Assembly (NCBI GenBank): GCA_003537755.1
Contig: DPQS01000004.1
Coordinates: 42,857 to 69,557, forward strand
Origin: Clostridiales bacterium
Lineage (GTDB): Bacteria > Bacillota > Clostridia > Christensenellales > CAG-314
Direction: 5' to 3'
DNA length: 26,701 nucleotides
Part shown: one piece after another, positions 6,702 through 14,898 of the stretch
How positions within the stretch are numbered: the first letter of the stretch is position 1
Layout of the letters: every line of letters starts with the position of its first letter
The notes under the pieces: generated by a model
Seen by the model: only the letters and a program-made list of their open reading frames with translations
Databases searched by the model: none
Told to the model about the DNA's origin: nothing
Program-made: the position numbers and the translations under genes

Positions 6702-7535
6702 TCATTGTTTTTCGGGGACGTTCTGCGACAAAACGCACGGGTCAACCGACGAACTGTCGAGGTATTTCTTTTGCGCGCGGTAAAAGGTTGTCAGGCTGGA
6801 AAATCCGCACAGCGTTGCCAGTTCAAGCACGGACAAATCCTTGTTTTCTGGACGTTTCTGCAGTACGTAAAACTCTTGTATCCGCAGGTTGTTAATGTAA
6901 TTTCTCAGGTCGGTCTTGAGGTACTTACTCAGCAAATTGGACAGCGACTGCGGCTGAATGTGCAGGTAGTCGGCAATGGTGGCAAGCGAGATGTCCTGCG
7001 TGTAGTTGTCGTAAATGTAGGCTATTGCCTTGTAAATTGTGCTGTTTGCGCGGTGAAGCACCGTGTCGGCAGGCACCGTCCCGTAGGCTTGTACTATTTT
7101 GTCCAGTACGTTGCACGCGTTGGCGTATTTTTCCAGCGGAGTGTATTCGGCAACCTGCATTGCAATGCTTGTAACAAAGTCCATCAGCGGTTTGTTGCGT
7201 TGCTTGTCGGGCAAAAAGCGCGGCAGTGTTCGCCCCGGGTACAGTTGCGAAAACAACTGCATTACGTCGGTGCCGATGATCGTGTAGGAAATTTCCGCCG
7301 AAGTGCACTCGTAGGCGTGCGGCGCAAGGCTGTCCACGACAACCGCCATTCCCGGCTCCAGCCGGTACTGTTTGTTGTCTATGGTGGCGGAAACCGTCCC
7401 GTCAAACACGCAAAAAATCTCCCAGTTGCGGTGGAAGTGCAGTTTCGTCCCCTGCGTGACGTATCTGTTTGAATAAAAAAAGTCCGGTACGTCCCCTGCT
7501 ATTTCAAACAAAAAGTATCTGGATTTGCGCGGCAT
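6702..7535 (-). CDS. AraC-family transcriptional regulator with cupin sensor domain
   Basis: This 277-residue protein has an AraC-type N-terminal cupin (about 25-75: LHFHRNWEIFCVFDGTVSA with His33 and His35, then YRLEPGMAVVVDSLAPHAY), which in the family binds a sugar or similar ligand. The C-terminal part has two helix-turn-helix units: about 183-207 (SLATIADYLHIQPQSLSNLL) and 234-257 (LSVLELATLCGFSSLTTFYR). This is the standard layout for carbohydrate-operon regulators of Bacillota. A ribosome site AAGGAG (minus strand, 7548-7543) precedes the ATG. It diverges from the glycan locus starting at 8035 and lies upstream of the ATPase gene on its own strand, so it could control both. Its last residues (FYRAQKKYLDSSSVDPCVLS) depart from the usual GxSPxxYR ending. 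Confidence 0.92.
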   Translation of the reverse strand: MPRKSRYFLFEIAGDVPDFFYSNRYVTQGTKLHFHRNWEIFCVFDGTVSATIDNKQYRLEPGMAVVVDSLAPHAYECTSAEISYTIIGTDVMQLFSQLYPGRTLPRFLPDKQRNKPLMDFVTSIAMQVAEYTPLEKYANACNVLDKIVQAYGTVPADTVLHRANSTIYKAIAYIYDNYTQDISLATIADYLHIQPQSLSNLLSKYLKTDLRNYINNLRIQEFYVLQKRPENKDLSVLELATLCGFSSLTTFYRAQKKYLDSSSVDPCVLSQNVPEKQ

Positions 7536-7597
7536 TGTTGATCTCCTTGCTGTTTCCGTTGTTTTTGTGTCGTCGACTTGCGCCCGCGGTTAACTTT

Positions 7598-7626
7598 ATT
7601 ATATTGTTTTATGCCTTTGCTGTCAA
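7598..7626 (-). promoter_or_regulatory. Consensus promoter of the AraC-family gene
   Basis: On the minus strand TTGACA (7626-7621) and TATAAT (7603-7598) are separated by 17 bases, a perfect match. The predicted leader to ATG 7535 is about 55 nt. Confidence 0.88.
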
Positions 7627-7732
7627 TGGATATATCGGTAGCAACGGGCCCGAAATGTGTTAAAGTCGAAAGATAAACGCGCAAAAACTCCCGAAAAGGT
7701 GTAAATTTGAAAATAATCGCGGAGATAGTGGG

Positions 7733-7762
7733 TTGAAATCGGGTTATGTCGTATGCTACAAT
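7733..7762 (+). promoter_or_regulatory. Probable promoter of the glycan-use locus
   Basis: TTGAAA (7733-7738) and TACAAT (7757-7762) are separated by 18 bases. The predicted start is near 7769. It lies back to back with the AraC-family promoter, about 110 bases apart, which suits joint control from the same region. Confidence 0.6.
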
Positions 7763-7911
7763 GTGCCTGAAGAAAAAAAATTGTAGTATATCAATTTTAA
7801 TTTAACCGACAAACAGCCTTTGACACAACGGCAAAAACTATTAGCGACGGTAGTGAAAGTCCATAGTGGTTTTACCGAAAATTACGGTCAACGGTGACAA
7901 GCAGATTTACC

Positions 7912-7947
7912 TTGCACAACTTGCACAAAATAACAGTGCAGGTGCAA
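7912..7947 (+). other. Two-part hairpin in the leader RNA
   Basis: TTGCAC (7912-7917) pairs with GTGCAA (7942-7947), and TGCAC (7922-7926) with GTGCA (7936-7940), around a 9-base loop. The two stems are joined by an asymmetric internal loop. There is no T-run, so it is not a terminator; it could be a regulatory or mRNA-stabilising structure. Confidence 0.5.
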
Positions 7948-8034
7948 TCCGCGACGGCTCTGTCAGTGGTATTTGTTTATAAGGATAGGAATGCTATCCC
8001 GATTATATTAAAAATTTTCAGGAGGTAACGTAAA

Positions 8035-11000
8035 ATGCAAAAAAACATCAAGACAATTTGCGTAATTTGTTTTGTCCTGTTGATGTGCATGAGTTTTGTG
8101 CTTGCAGCCTGCGACACCGCGACGGACGTCGAGATAACAAGCATTAAATTGAACAAAAATACATTGTCGCTTAAGGTGGGTGACGAAGCCACGCTGACAG
8201 CCACGGTGGAACCTGCCGAACAGGCAAAGGACATTGTGTGGACTGTAAACAAAGAGGGCATTGTCACCGTTGACGGCGGCAAAGTCAAGGCAATTGCGGC
8301 AGGTACGGCGGTTGTTTCCGCGCAAAACAAAAGCGGCACCGTGTACGACTCCTGCACGATTGTTGTAGAAGCAAAAGTAAACTCGGTAACGCTTGACAAA
8401 AAGACGTTGGAACTGACGGTCGGCGAAGAAGATACACTTGTCGCCACCGTAGACCCGACGACATCCGCAAGCAACCTTGTGTGGAAGTGCGAACCGCAAG
8501 GCGTGGTGAAGGTAGTCGGCGGCAAAGTTACCGCACTTACGGCAGGCACGGCTACTGTTACCGTAACCGACCTCAGCGGCGAAAAATCCGACAGTTGCGT
8601 CGTAACCGTCTACGAAACTGCCACGGAAATCACTCTGGGCAAACAATCCGTCGGTCTGACTGTTGGCGACGAAGAAACCCTTGTCGCAACCATTGTTCCT
8701 CAAGGTACAAAAGCGGCTGTGTTTACCAGTTCGGACGAAACGGTGGCAACCGTGGACAAAAACGGCAAAATCGTCGCCGTCAAGGCAGGTACCGCTACAA
8801 TCACGGCAACGGTCGGCAAACTGTCGGCAAGTTGCGAAGTGACCGTTTACAACAAGGTGACGGCAATTACCCTCGACGTGGAAACGCTGGCAATGTACAG
8901 CGGCGAAACCCATGCGCTTGTAGTCACGACAACTCCTGCCGAGGCTATTCGCAAGGCAACTTTTGCAACGCTTGACCAAAATGTGGCAACGGTCGACGCA
9001 AACGGCGTAATTACCGCTGTCGGCGGTGGCACAACCACGATTACCGCAACAATCGACGACGTTACGGCAAACGTGACCGTCAACGTAATCAGGGTCGCGT
9101 TCGAACAACAAAATTACTCGCTGGCACTTAATGCCGAGCAGCAACTTGCGTTGACATTCGACCCCGCAAGCGCGACCGAAACCAACGTAAATTACGTCAG
9201 TTCGGCTGCAGACGCGGTGAGCGTGGACGGCGAAGGCAAAGTAAAAGCACTTGCATACGGACAGGCTACAATCACGGCAAGCGTTGAAGGCAAATTCAGC
9301 GCAACCTGCACGGTGACGGTAAGTCCGCTTGCAACAAACAACGGTGTAACGGTAGAGTACGGCGACGGATATGCAATCAAAACGTCGGCGGGAGTCAACG
9401 TCAATGCTCTCAATCTCGGCGCAAATGCCGCAAGCAAGGTTTACTACGCAGAATACACTCTTAACGGAATGAATCTGTTTGACAATCAATCCAAAACTTT
9501 CGGTCTGGTACACTTTGCGACAAACGACAACCTGATGTTTGACGTGTTCCACATGTTCCTTGGTGGTGGCAACAATAACGATGCCGCTGCCGCAGGTTAC
9601 TGGCACCGTATGAACAACAAACTTGACCTGGAAAACGACCTGCTTGTAAACGTTGCCAACAGGGAGCTCGGTGCTGTACAAACCTGGCTTATCGATATGT
9701 TGAAAAACGGTAAGTCAATCACTATGGGTATCGCACGTAACGGCAACGACGTCTACACGCTGCTCAACGGCGTAATTGTGTGGAAAACGCAAATCGCCGC
9801 AGGGCTTGCCGATGTTGACACCCTGCCTGCAATCTTTATGAATTCCACGCCCGACGACACCCGTACGATAACAGACATCGTTTATCTCAACGGTGACGCC
9901 GCCGCGAAGAAAATTGCCGACAGCGAAATGCTGATAAAGTCGTTGCAACTTGGCGAAACCAAATTGACCCTTACCAAAGACGAACAGAAAACGCTTACCG
10001 CTACCGTGGATCCGACATATGCCGCAAGCAGACTTGTGTGGGAAAGCAGCAACACGGAAGTTGTCACGGTGGAAAATGGCGTAATCAAGGCAATCAAGGC
10101 AGGTTCCGCAACAGTTACGGCAAAAATCGGCAACACAAAAGCGGAAGTCGTAGTTACTGTTGTAGACTTCAGATTTGAACAACAAAACTACTCGTTTGCA
10201 CCGAGTAGCACGGAAAAACTCAATCTTGTGTTCGGCGAAGGCTCCGACGTAGGACAAACCGCCGCTTACAGAAGTTCCAATGATAGTATAGTAAGCATTG
10301 ACGCAGACGGAATCATCACGGCAAAAACTTACGGCAGAGTGACAATTACTGCCACTATAAAGGGCGTAAGCGTAGAATGTACTGTTACTGTAAGTCCGCT
10401 TGTTACAAGCAACGGTGTAAACGTTGAGTACGACGAAGACGGCAGCTACAAGAACACGATTGCAATTACTTCCGGCAACGAAACCGTCAACGCGATTAAC
10501 ACAGGTCTGCAAGCAAGCAAACTGTACTACGCAGAGTACACCCTCAACGGATTGTACATCAACGATGGTCAATACAAGGCATTTGGTATGGCGCACCTCG
10601 GTGGCGATACGTTTATGTTTGACAAGTATTCGATGTACCTTGGCGGCGGTAACAATAACAATGCCGCAGCTGCAGGTTACTGGCACCGTATGGCTGTCGG
10701 CTACGGCGTTTCAGATGAAAACCTGATGGTAAATCATTTCGGAGACGTATTCGGCGTGTCCAAAGATTGGCTTGTTCAGGCAGCGACAAACCACAGCGCA
10801 ATCAAAATCGGTATTGCACGTAGCGGTAACTACATTTACACGTTTGTCAACGACGTGATTGTATTGCAAACAAACATTGCCGACGCGCTTAAAGACGTCA
10901 ACACAACCCCTGCTTTGTACTTGCAAGCGATCGGCGACAGCAGTATTACAATCAGCGATGTTTCTTTCCTTGACGGCGAAGCTGTTACGAACAAGATAAA

Positions 11001-11595
11001 CGGCGCAACAAGGCTGCTCCATTACTCGCGTGTTGCCGACAACAACTACAAGCCCGTGACAATTGCGGCGGACAGTTCGTCATTCCGTTTCAACGGCGTA
11101 GACGGCAGCGATGCGGCATGGAGAGCTTCTGTAACCCAAGAAATTTTGTTTAATGCAAATACCACAATCGAAATGGATGTAAACGTGTATAATGGTGCTG
11201 GCGTAAACGGACATCTCGGCATAAACATTGCACAAAACGACGGTGACGGCTGGACAAATAAAAACAATTTTGTCGATGACCTGACTGTTGTCGGAATAAA
11301 CTTCTGGGATGCCAACGGTACCTGGAGATTCGACTTCTACGATGGAAAAAACGGGCAATATCACGACACAGGCGACGCTTTTCCTGAAAAACTCCATATA
11401 AAATTTGATTTGACAACGGACGAAAATAACCAGGTCAAGGTTGTTATAATTGTCAGCAACCGCGAGAGCGGAGCGGAAGTAAGGAAAATAGAAAAAGTGC
11501 TTACCGCCGCTTATGACGGAAATGATTTACGTATCCATTTCCTGTCCCATGCAATCGACTACGAAGTAAGCAACCTTACAGTTGTAGGGAAGTAA
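8035..11595 (+). CDS. Multidomain BIG2 (Ig-like) lipoprotein with duplicated lectin-like module
   Basis: 1186 residues; ATG preceded by AGGAGGT. The lipobox LAAC (Cys26) anchors it outside the membrane. Domains: four typical bacterial Ig-like (BIG2) repeats at about 34-112, 113-193, 195-272 and 274-352 (pattern ITLxxxTLxLxVGDExTLxATVxP ... AGTATITA); a diverged Ig-like repeat (354-430, FEQQNYSLAL); module A1 (about 431-630); another BIG2 (632-710); a second diverged Ig repeat (711-787, FEQQNYSFAP); module A2 (788-990); and module B (991-1186). Segment 354-630 is duplicated as 711-990, e.g. YYAEYTLNG and the shared AAAAGYWHRM. Module A resembles concanavalin/laminin-G-like folds only in pattern (SITMGIARNGNDVYTLLNG). 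The same A-B pair ends the lipoprotein at 22018. Likely a surface glycan-binding scaffold; the ligand is unknown and no catalytic motif is seen. Confidence 0.85.
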   Translation: MQKNIKTICVICFVLLMCMSFVLAACDTATDVEITSIKLNKNTLSLKVGDEATLTATVEPAEQAKDIVWTVNKEGIVTVDGGKVKAIAAGTAVVSAQNKSGTVYDSCTIVVEAKVNSVTLDKKTLELTVGEEDTLVATVDPTTSASNLVWKCEPQGVVKVVGGKVTALTAGTATVTVTDLSGEKSDSCVVTVYETATEITLGKQSVGLTVGDEETLVATIVPQGTKAAVFTSSDETVATVDKNGKIVAVKAGTATITATVGKLSASCEVTVYNKVTAITLDVETLAMYSGETHALVVTTTPAEAIRKATFATLDQNVATVDANGVITAVGGGTTTITATIDDVTANVTVNVIRVAFEQQNYSLALNAEQQLALTFDPASATETNVNYVSSAADAVSVDGEGKVKALAYGQATITASVEGKFSATCTVTVSPLATNNGVTVEYGDGYAIKTSAGVNVNALNLGANAASKVYYAEYTLNGMNLFDNQSKTFGLVHFATNDNLMFDVFHMFLGGGNNNDAAAAGYWHRMNNKLDLENDLLVNVANRELGAVQTWLIDMLKNGKSITMGIARNGNDVYTLLNGVIVWKTQIAAGLADVDTLPAIFMNSTPDDTRTITDIVYLNGDAAAKKIADSEMLIKSLQLGETKLTLTKDEQKTLTATVDPTYAASRLVWESSNTEVVTVENGVIKAIKAGSATVTAKIGNTKAEVVVTVVDFRFEQQNYSFAPSSTEKLNLVFGEGSDVGQTAAYRSSNDSIVSIDADGIITAKTYGRVTITATIKGVSVECTVTVSPLVTSNGVNVEYDEDGSYKNTIAITSGNETVNAINTGLQASKLYYAEYTLNGLYINDGQYKAFGMAHLGGDTFMFDKYSMYLGGGNNNNAAAAGYWHRMAVGYGVSDENLMVNHFGDVFGVSKDWLVQAATNHSAIKIGIARSGNYIYTFVNDVIVLQTNIADALKDVNTTPALYLQAIGDSSITISDVSFLDGEAVTNKINGATRLLHYSRVADNNYKPVTIAADSSSFRFNGVDGSDAAWRASVTQEILFNANTTIEMDVNVYNGAGVNGHLGINIAQNDGDGWTNKNNFVDDLTVVGINFWDANGTWRFDFYDGKNGQYHDTGDAFPEKLHIKFDLTTDENNQVKVVIIVSNRESGAEVRKIEKVLTAAYDGNDLRIHFLSHAIDYEVSNLTVVGK

Positions 11596-11618
11596 CATCA
11601 ACAATAGCGATCAGCTGT

Positions 11619-11645
11619 TTCGGGCTTGTCGGTGACAAGTCCGAA
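11619..11645 (+). other. Very stable 12-bp stem-loop after the large lipoprotein gene
   Basis: TTCGGGCTTGTC (11619-11630) and GACAAGTCCGAA (11634-11645) pair over 12 bp (one G-T pair) with loop GGT. No T-run follows. Lying 24 bases after the stop and before a terminator, it may protect the 3' end of the first mRNA. Confidence 0.7.
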
Positions 11646-11662
11646 CGGCGCGCAACAACCAG

Positions 11663-11697
11663 AACCTCTTTGCGTTTCGAGAGGTTTTTGGTATTTT
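11663..11697 (+). terminator. Probable (leaky) Rho-independent terminator
   Basis: AACCTCT (11663-11669) pairs with AGAGGTT (11680-11686) around a 10-base loop, followed by a T-rich tail. The stem is moderate. It separates the large lipoprotein from the enzyme/transport genes and may be only partly effective, since no strong promoter is visible before 11773. Confidence 0.65.
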
Positions 11698-11772
11698 TAC
11701 AGATGACAACGTATTGCTGTAATAAGGTAAAAAAGCGATATATGCGACATCGGAACGCGATGGAGAATTTAT

Positions 11773-13047
11773 ATGGAACAAACAAACAGACTGCTTACGG
11801 TAAGCATACTGGGTTGCGGCGGCAGAGGATTTCGCACATACGGCAGATTGATGCACAAGTTGCCGGACAAGTTTAAGATTGTTGCGCTGTGCGACACCAA
11901 CGCCGACGCGGTTGCCATTGCCGCAAAGGAATTTGGCGTTTCTGCGGACAATTGTTTTACAAGCGACGAGGAATTTCTGACAAAAAAGCGCAGTGACGTA
12001 TTGGTAATTGCCACGCTTGACAAACAACATTACGCGCACGCAATGAAAGCAATGCAACTTGGCTACGACATACTTCTGGAAAAGCCCATTACCGACGACA
12101 GGCAACAGTGCTTAGACCTGATTGCCACGCAGAAGAAATACGGCAACAAAGTGGTGGTTTGCCATGTGTTGCGGTATGCCAAAGGGTTTGTCAAGGCTAA
12201 GGAACTGCTGGACGGCGGCGCGATTGGAAGTCTTGTCAGTATTCAGGCACTGGAACAGGTTGCGTACTGGCACATGGCGCATTCCTACGTTCGTGGCAAC
12301 TGGCGGCGAGCCGAGGACACTGCTCCGATGATACTTGCCAAGTGCTGTCACGACCTCGATTTGTTGCAGTACTACGCCGCAAGCAAGGCGACAAGCGTGT
12401 CGTCGATAGGCAACCTGACCTATTTCAAACGTGAGTGCGCACCCGAAGGCAGTGCCGAACGTTGCACCGACTGCAAGTATTCCGACACATGCGCGTACAG
12501 CGCAAAGCGCATATACATCGACAGTTACGTAGCGCAAGGCTGTCCTGCCGAAACATGGCCGCAGAATATAGTCGTCATAGACACTCCGTTGACTGTGGAC
12601 AAGTTACAGCATGCACTTGCCACAACAAGTCCCTACGGCAGATGCGTGTTCCGTTGCGACAACGACGTGGTGTCCCACCAGACGACAAACGTCTTGTTTG
12701 ACAACGGAGTGACCGCAAACCTTACTATGATGGGCTTCACCAAGTGCGGCGGACGTATTTACAAGTTTTTCGGCACGACCGGCGAATTGGTGCTGGACGA
12801 GGAAAAGGAACACATTCTGCTTACCCCGTTCGGCGGCGAAACTACCGTAATAAACCTCGGCGACCTTACCGAAGCAGGTATGTCGCACGGTGGCGGTGAC
12901 GGAATGCTTGTTGCGGAACTGTACGACATGATTACGGGCGTTCGTCCTGCGACGACAAGCCTTGCCGAATCGTTGGAAAGTCACCTTATGGGCATTGCCG
13001 CGGAGAAATCCCGTCTTGGCGGCGGTGAAAAAATAAACGTGCATTGA
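11773..13047 (+). CDS. Gfo/Idh/MocA-family NAD(P)-dependent oxidoreductase
   Basis: The 424-residue cytosolic enzyme has an N-terminal Rossmann fold (SILGCGGRG at 11-19, ALCDTN at 38-43), the family EKP motif (ILLEKPITD at 100-108) and a C-terminal alpha/beta domain with AKCCHDLDLL (189-198), where Lys190 and His193 fit the usual catalytic region. A cysteine cluster C-x2-C-x5-C (Cys231, 234, 240) lies at APEGSAERCTDCKYSDTCAY, as in one large subgroup of this family. Members oxidise or reduce sugars, inositols and 3-keto-glycosides; the substrate cannot be read here. GGAG (11762-11765) precedes ATG. It is the first gene after the internal terminator, and the next gene starts 20 bases after its stop, so it is part of the glycan operon. 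Confidence 0.9.
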   Translation: MEQTNRLLTVSILGCGGRGFRTYGRLMHKLPDKFKIVALCDTNADAVAIAAKEFGVSADNCFTSDEEFLTKKRSDVLVIATLDKQHYAHAMKAMQLGYDILLEKPITDDRQQCLDLIATQKKYGNKVVVCHVLRYAKGFVKAKELLDGGAIGSLVSIQALEQVAYWHMAHSYVRGNWRRAEDTAPMILAKCCHDLDLLQYYAASKATSVSSIGNLTYFKRECAPEGSAERCTDCKYSDTCAYSAKRIYIDSYVAQGCPAETWPQNIVVIDTPLTVDKLQHALATTSPYGRCVFRCDNDVVSHQTTNVLFDNGVTANLTMMGFTKCGGRIYKFFGTTGELVLDEEKEHILLTPFGGETTVINLGDLTEAGMSHGGGDGMLVAELYDMITGVRPATTSLAESLESHLMGIAAEKSRLGGGEKINVH

Positions 13048-13067
13048 CTTGCAAAAGGAGAATTATT

Positions 13068-14888
13068 TTGAAAAAGACTAAGTTAATTTCATTGATGCTT
13101 GCGGCAGTGATGTGTTTAGGCACACTGTTCGCGCTGATTGCATGTCAGCAAACGCCTGTTCAGAAGGACGAATACACGTTTACTTTTGACGTCAACTACG
13201 AAGGCGGCAACAACCGCGTTGACACCGTCAAGGCCGGCTACCGCGCCAACTACTACGCCGCAAGACGAAGCGGTTACACCCTCAAAAACTGGTACACGAC
13301 CAAGGATTGCCTGACACCGTTCGACTTTTCCACAAAGATAAATCAGGACTACACCGTGTATGCCTTGTGGGAAAAGAAGGGTGACGCCGTAAACGTAACC
13401 TTCCATTACAACTACAACAAAAGCCTTGCGCCTGTTACCGTCGAGGGAGAGGAAGGCAAGGTAATCGACCCGCAGACGGTACCCGACCCGAGACGTCTCG
13501 GCTACGAAGTGGAAGGCTGGTACACCGACAAGGAATGCACGCAAAGATGGGACGTTGCAAACGACTCGCTGACGGGCGACATAGACCTGTACGCCAAGTA
13601 CAATTATACTGCAAACCTCAAGTTTGACAGTCAGGGCAAAGTGGTGCTTAACAACGTCGATGTCAACATTTCCATTCAGTTCCTTTCCTGGACGGGCAAA
13701 CGCAGCCTTGCGGAAATCGTGGACGAATTCAACGACGAGTACGCAGGTAAAATTCACCTCAACTGGACATCCGCTTACAGCAACGAAGTAGCGCGTTTCG
13801 AAGATCCGGCCATGACCAACGCGTATTTGCAAAACAACTATCGCTTCGGCGAACTGTTGGATCTTGTCGGCATCGACTTCGACGACAGCGACTACTACGC
13901 AGACGCCATTGCGGAAAACTACGTCGGCGACGCGCTTATGACCTATCCTGTCGGTCACATGGTGCCCAGCGTGATGTACAACAAGGCACTGCTTGCGGAA
14001 ATGGGCGAGTCCGAGCCGCAAACTCACGCCGACTTCGTGCGACTGCTTGAAAAGGCGACGGCAACGTTCGGTACGAGAGAGGGTTACACTGCGTCCCTTG
14101 CCTACGAAGGCAACGAGTGGCAGTGGTTCGAAGTAGGCTCCAACAATATCTGGGCAAACAACGATTTGTTGTTCTATTCCTACGACAAGCAAAACAAAAC
14201 CTACATCAACAACTATGCGCAACAGGACGGCTACGCCAAGGCTGCAAACGCCGTAAAGGGCTACGCCGAGTTGTTCAACAACGACAAAATCAGTCTCAAC
14301 AACGAAGTGCTGTGGGAGTCACGTCAGGGCTTCAATGACGTGGTGGACGGCAACGCTTTTATGGGCATTGTAAGTTACCCCAAGATGTACACCTACTACC
14401 TCAACAATTACGATCAGCAATTGTTCAAAAAGATAGGCATTCTGCCCATCGCAAACCTGTTCAACTACGGCAACATCGACAATGCAAAGACCTTTGTAAA
14501 GGGTATTTCCTTGTGTCTGCCCAGCGACACCGCCGCAACATTTGACATCGAGCAACTTGCCGCAATCGGCGTGTTTGCCGACTACCTGTCCAGGCACAGC
14601 GGCCGTCTTGCCTACAACGATTGCTACCCCGCAAGCAAGACGGGACAAAATTCGACAGAGTTTACGCAAGGTACTACCAAGTACTTCAAGGTGCTCAAGG
14701 CTGTCGGCGATCCCTCTAAGTTTGTCACGCTGCCCGGCAGTCAGAACGAATACTACTGCTTCAATCATCAGAATCAGGCATGCGTGCAGTCGTTGTCATT
14801 CATCTCTGCCGACATGATCGACGCCGATTCACTTATCCGTCAGGCAATCAAAGGCATTGCCGACGCTACCGCAACGGTAATCAAGTAA
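13068..14888 (+). CDS. ABC transporter solute-binding lipoprotein with two N-terminal InlB B-repeats
   Basis: I choose TTG 13068 as start because AAGGAG (13055-13060) precedes it by 7 bases; the longer frame from 13044 would overlap the previous stop and run through the ribosome site. The product has 606 residues. The signal peptide ends in LIAC (Cys26). Two InlB B-repeat/Flg_new-type repeats follow: about 36-103 (ending SGYTLKNWYTTKDC...YTVYALWEK) and 109-179 (LGYEVEGWYTDKEC...IDLYAKYNY). Residues about 195-600 look like a family 1 extracellular solute-binding protein (SLAEIVDEFNDEYAGKIHLNW, AENYVGDALMTYPVGHMVPSVMYNKALLAEMG, QGFNDVVDGNAFMGIVSYPK). InlB repeats are usually found in wall or adhesion proteins, so this fusion is unusual. 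It probably captures an oligosaccharide for the permeases at 18415-20284. Confidence 0.85.
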   Translation: MKKTKLISLMLAAVMCLGTLFALIACQQTPVQKDEYTFTFDVNYEGGNNRVDTVKAGYRANYYAARRSGYTLKNWYTTKDCLTPFDFSTKINQDYTVYALWEKKGDAVNVTFHYNYNKSLAPVTVEGEEGKVIDPQTVPDPRRLGYEVEGWYTDKECTQRWDVANDSLTGDIDLYAKYNYTANLKFDSQGKVVLNNVDVNISIQFLSWTGKRSLAEIVDEFNDEYAGKIHLNWTSAYSNEVARFEDPAMTNAYLQNNYRFGELLDLVGIDFDDSDYYADAIAENYVGDALMTYPVGHMVPSVMYNKALLAEMGESEPQTHADFVRLLEKATATFGTREGYTASLAYEGNEWQWFEVGSNNIWANNDLLFYSYDKQNKTYINNYAQQDGYAKAANAVKGYAELFNNDKISLNNEVLWESRQGFNDVVDGNAFMGIVSYPKMYTYYLNNYDQQLFKKIGILPIANLFNYGNIDNAKTFVKGISLCLPSDTAATFDIEQLAAIGVFADYLSRHSGRLAYNDCYPASKTGQNSTEFTQGTTKYFKVLKAVGDPSKFVTLPGSQNEYYCFNHQNQACVQSLSFISADMIDADSLIRQAIKGIADATATVIK

Positions 14889-14898
14889 CGGAGGAACT

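Larger units (their letters stand above)
7627..8034. other. Divergent intergenic region and structured leader of the glycan locus
   Basis: About 400 bases without a gene. It holds the promoter at 7733-7762, a dyad AAAATTG-N8-CAATTTT (7777-7798) just after the likely start of transcription, and a leader of about 265 nt. The leader has a clear two-part hairpin (7912-7947), pairing CGGTA/TACCG around 7845-7876, and a GGATAG-GAATG-CTATCC hairpin (7983-7999) just upstream of the ribosome site AGGAGGT (8021-8027). The string GCGACGG occurs twice (about 7841 and 7951). I could not assign it to a known riboswitch class. Confidence 0.5.

Noticed and set aside
7841..7975. Resemblance of the leader to an FMN (RFN) or cobalamin riboswitch
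   Set aside because: Short strings look alike (GTGAAAGTCC, GCAGATTT, GGTGCAATCC), but the conserved cores are incomplete and in the wrong order, and the downstream gene is a glycan lipoprotein, not a flavin or cobalamin gene.
8008..9681. 557-codon open frame on the minus strand
   Set aside because: It runs opposite to the BIG2 lipoprotein and mirrors its repeats; the product is Cys-rich nonsense with no ribosome site or promoter.
8035..11595. Tandem DNA repeat array or mobile element within the BIG2 lipoprotein gene
   Set aside because: The repeats are protein-level domain repeats; the DNA copies are too diverged for a recent tandem array, and no inverted repeats or transposase are present.
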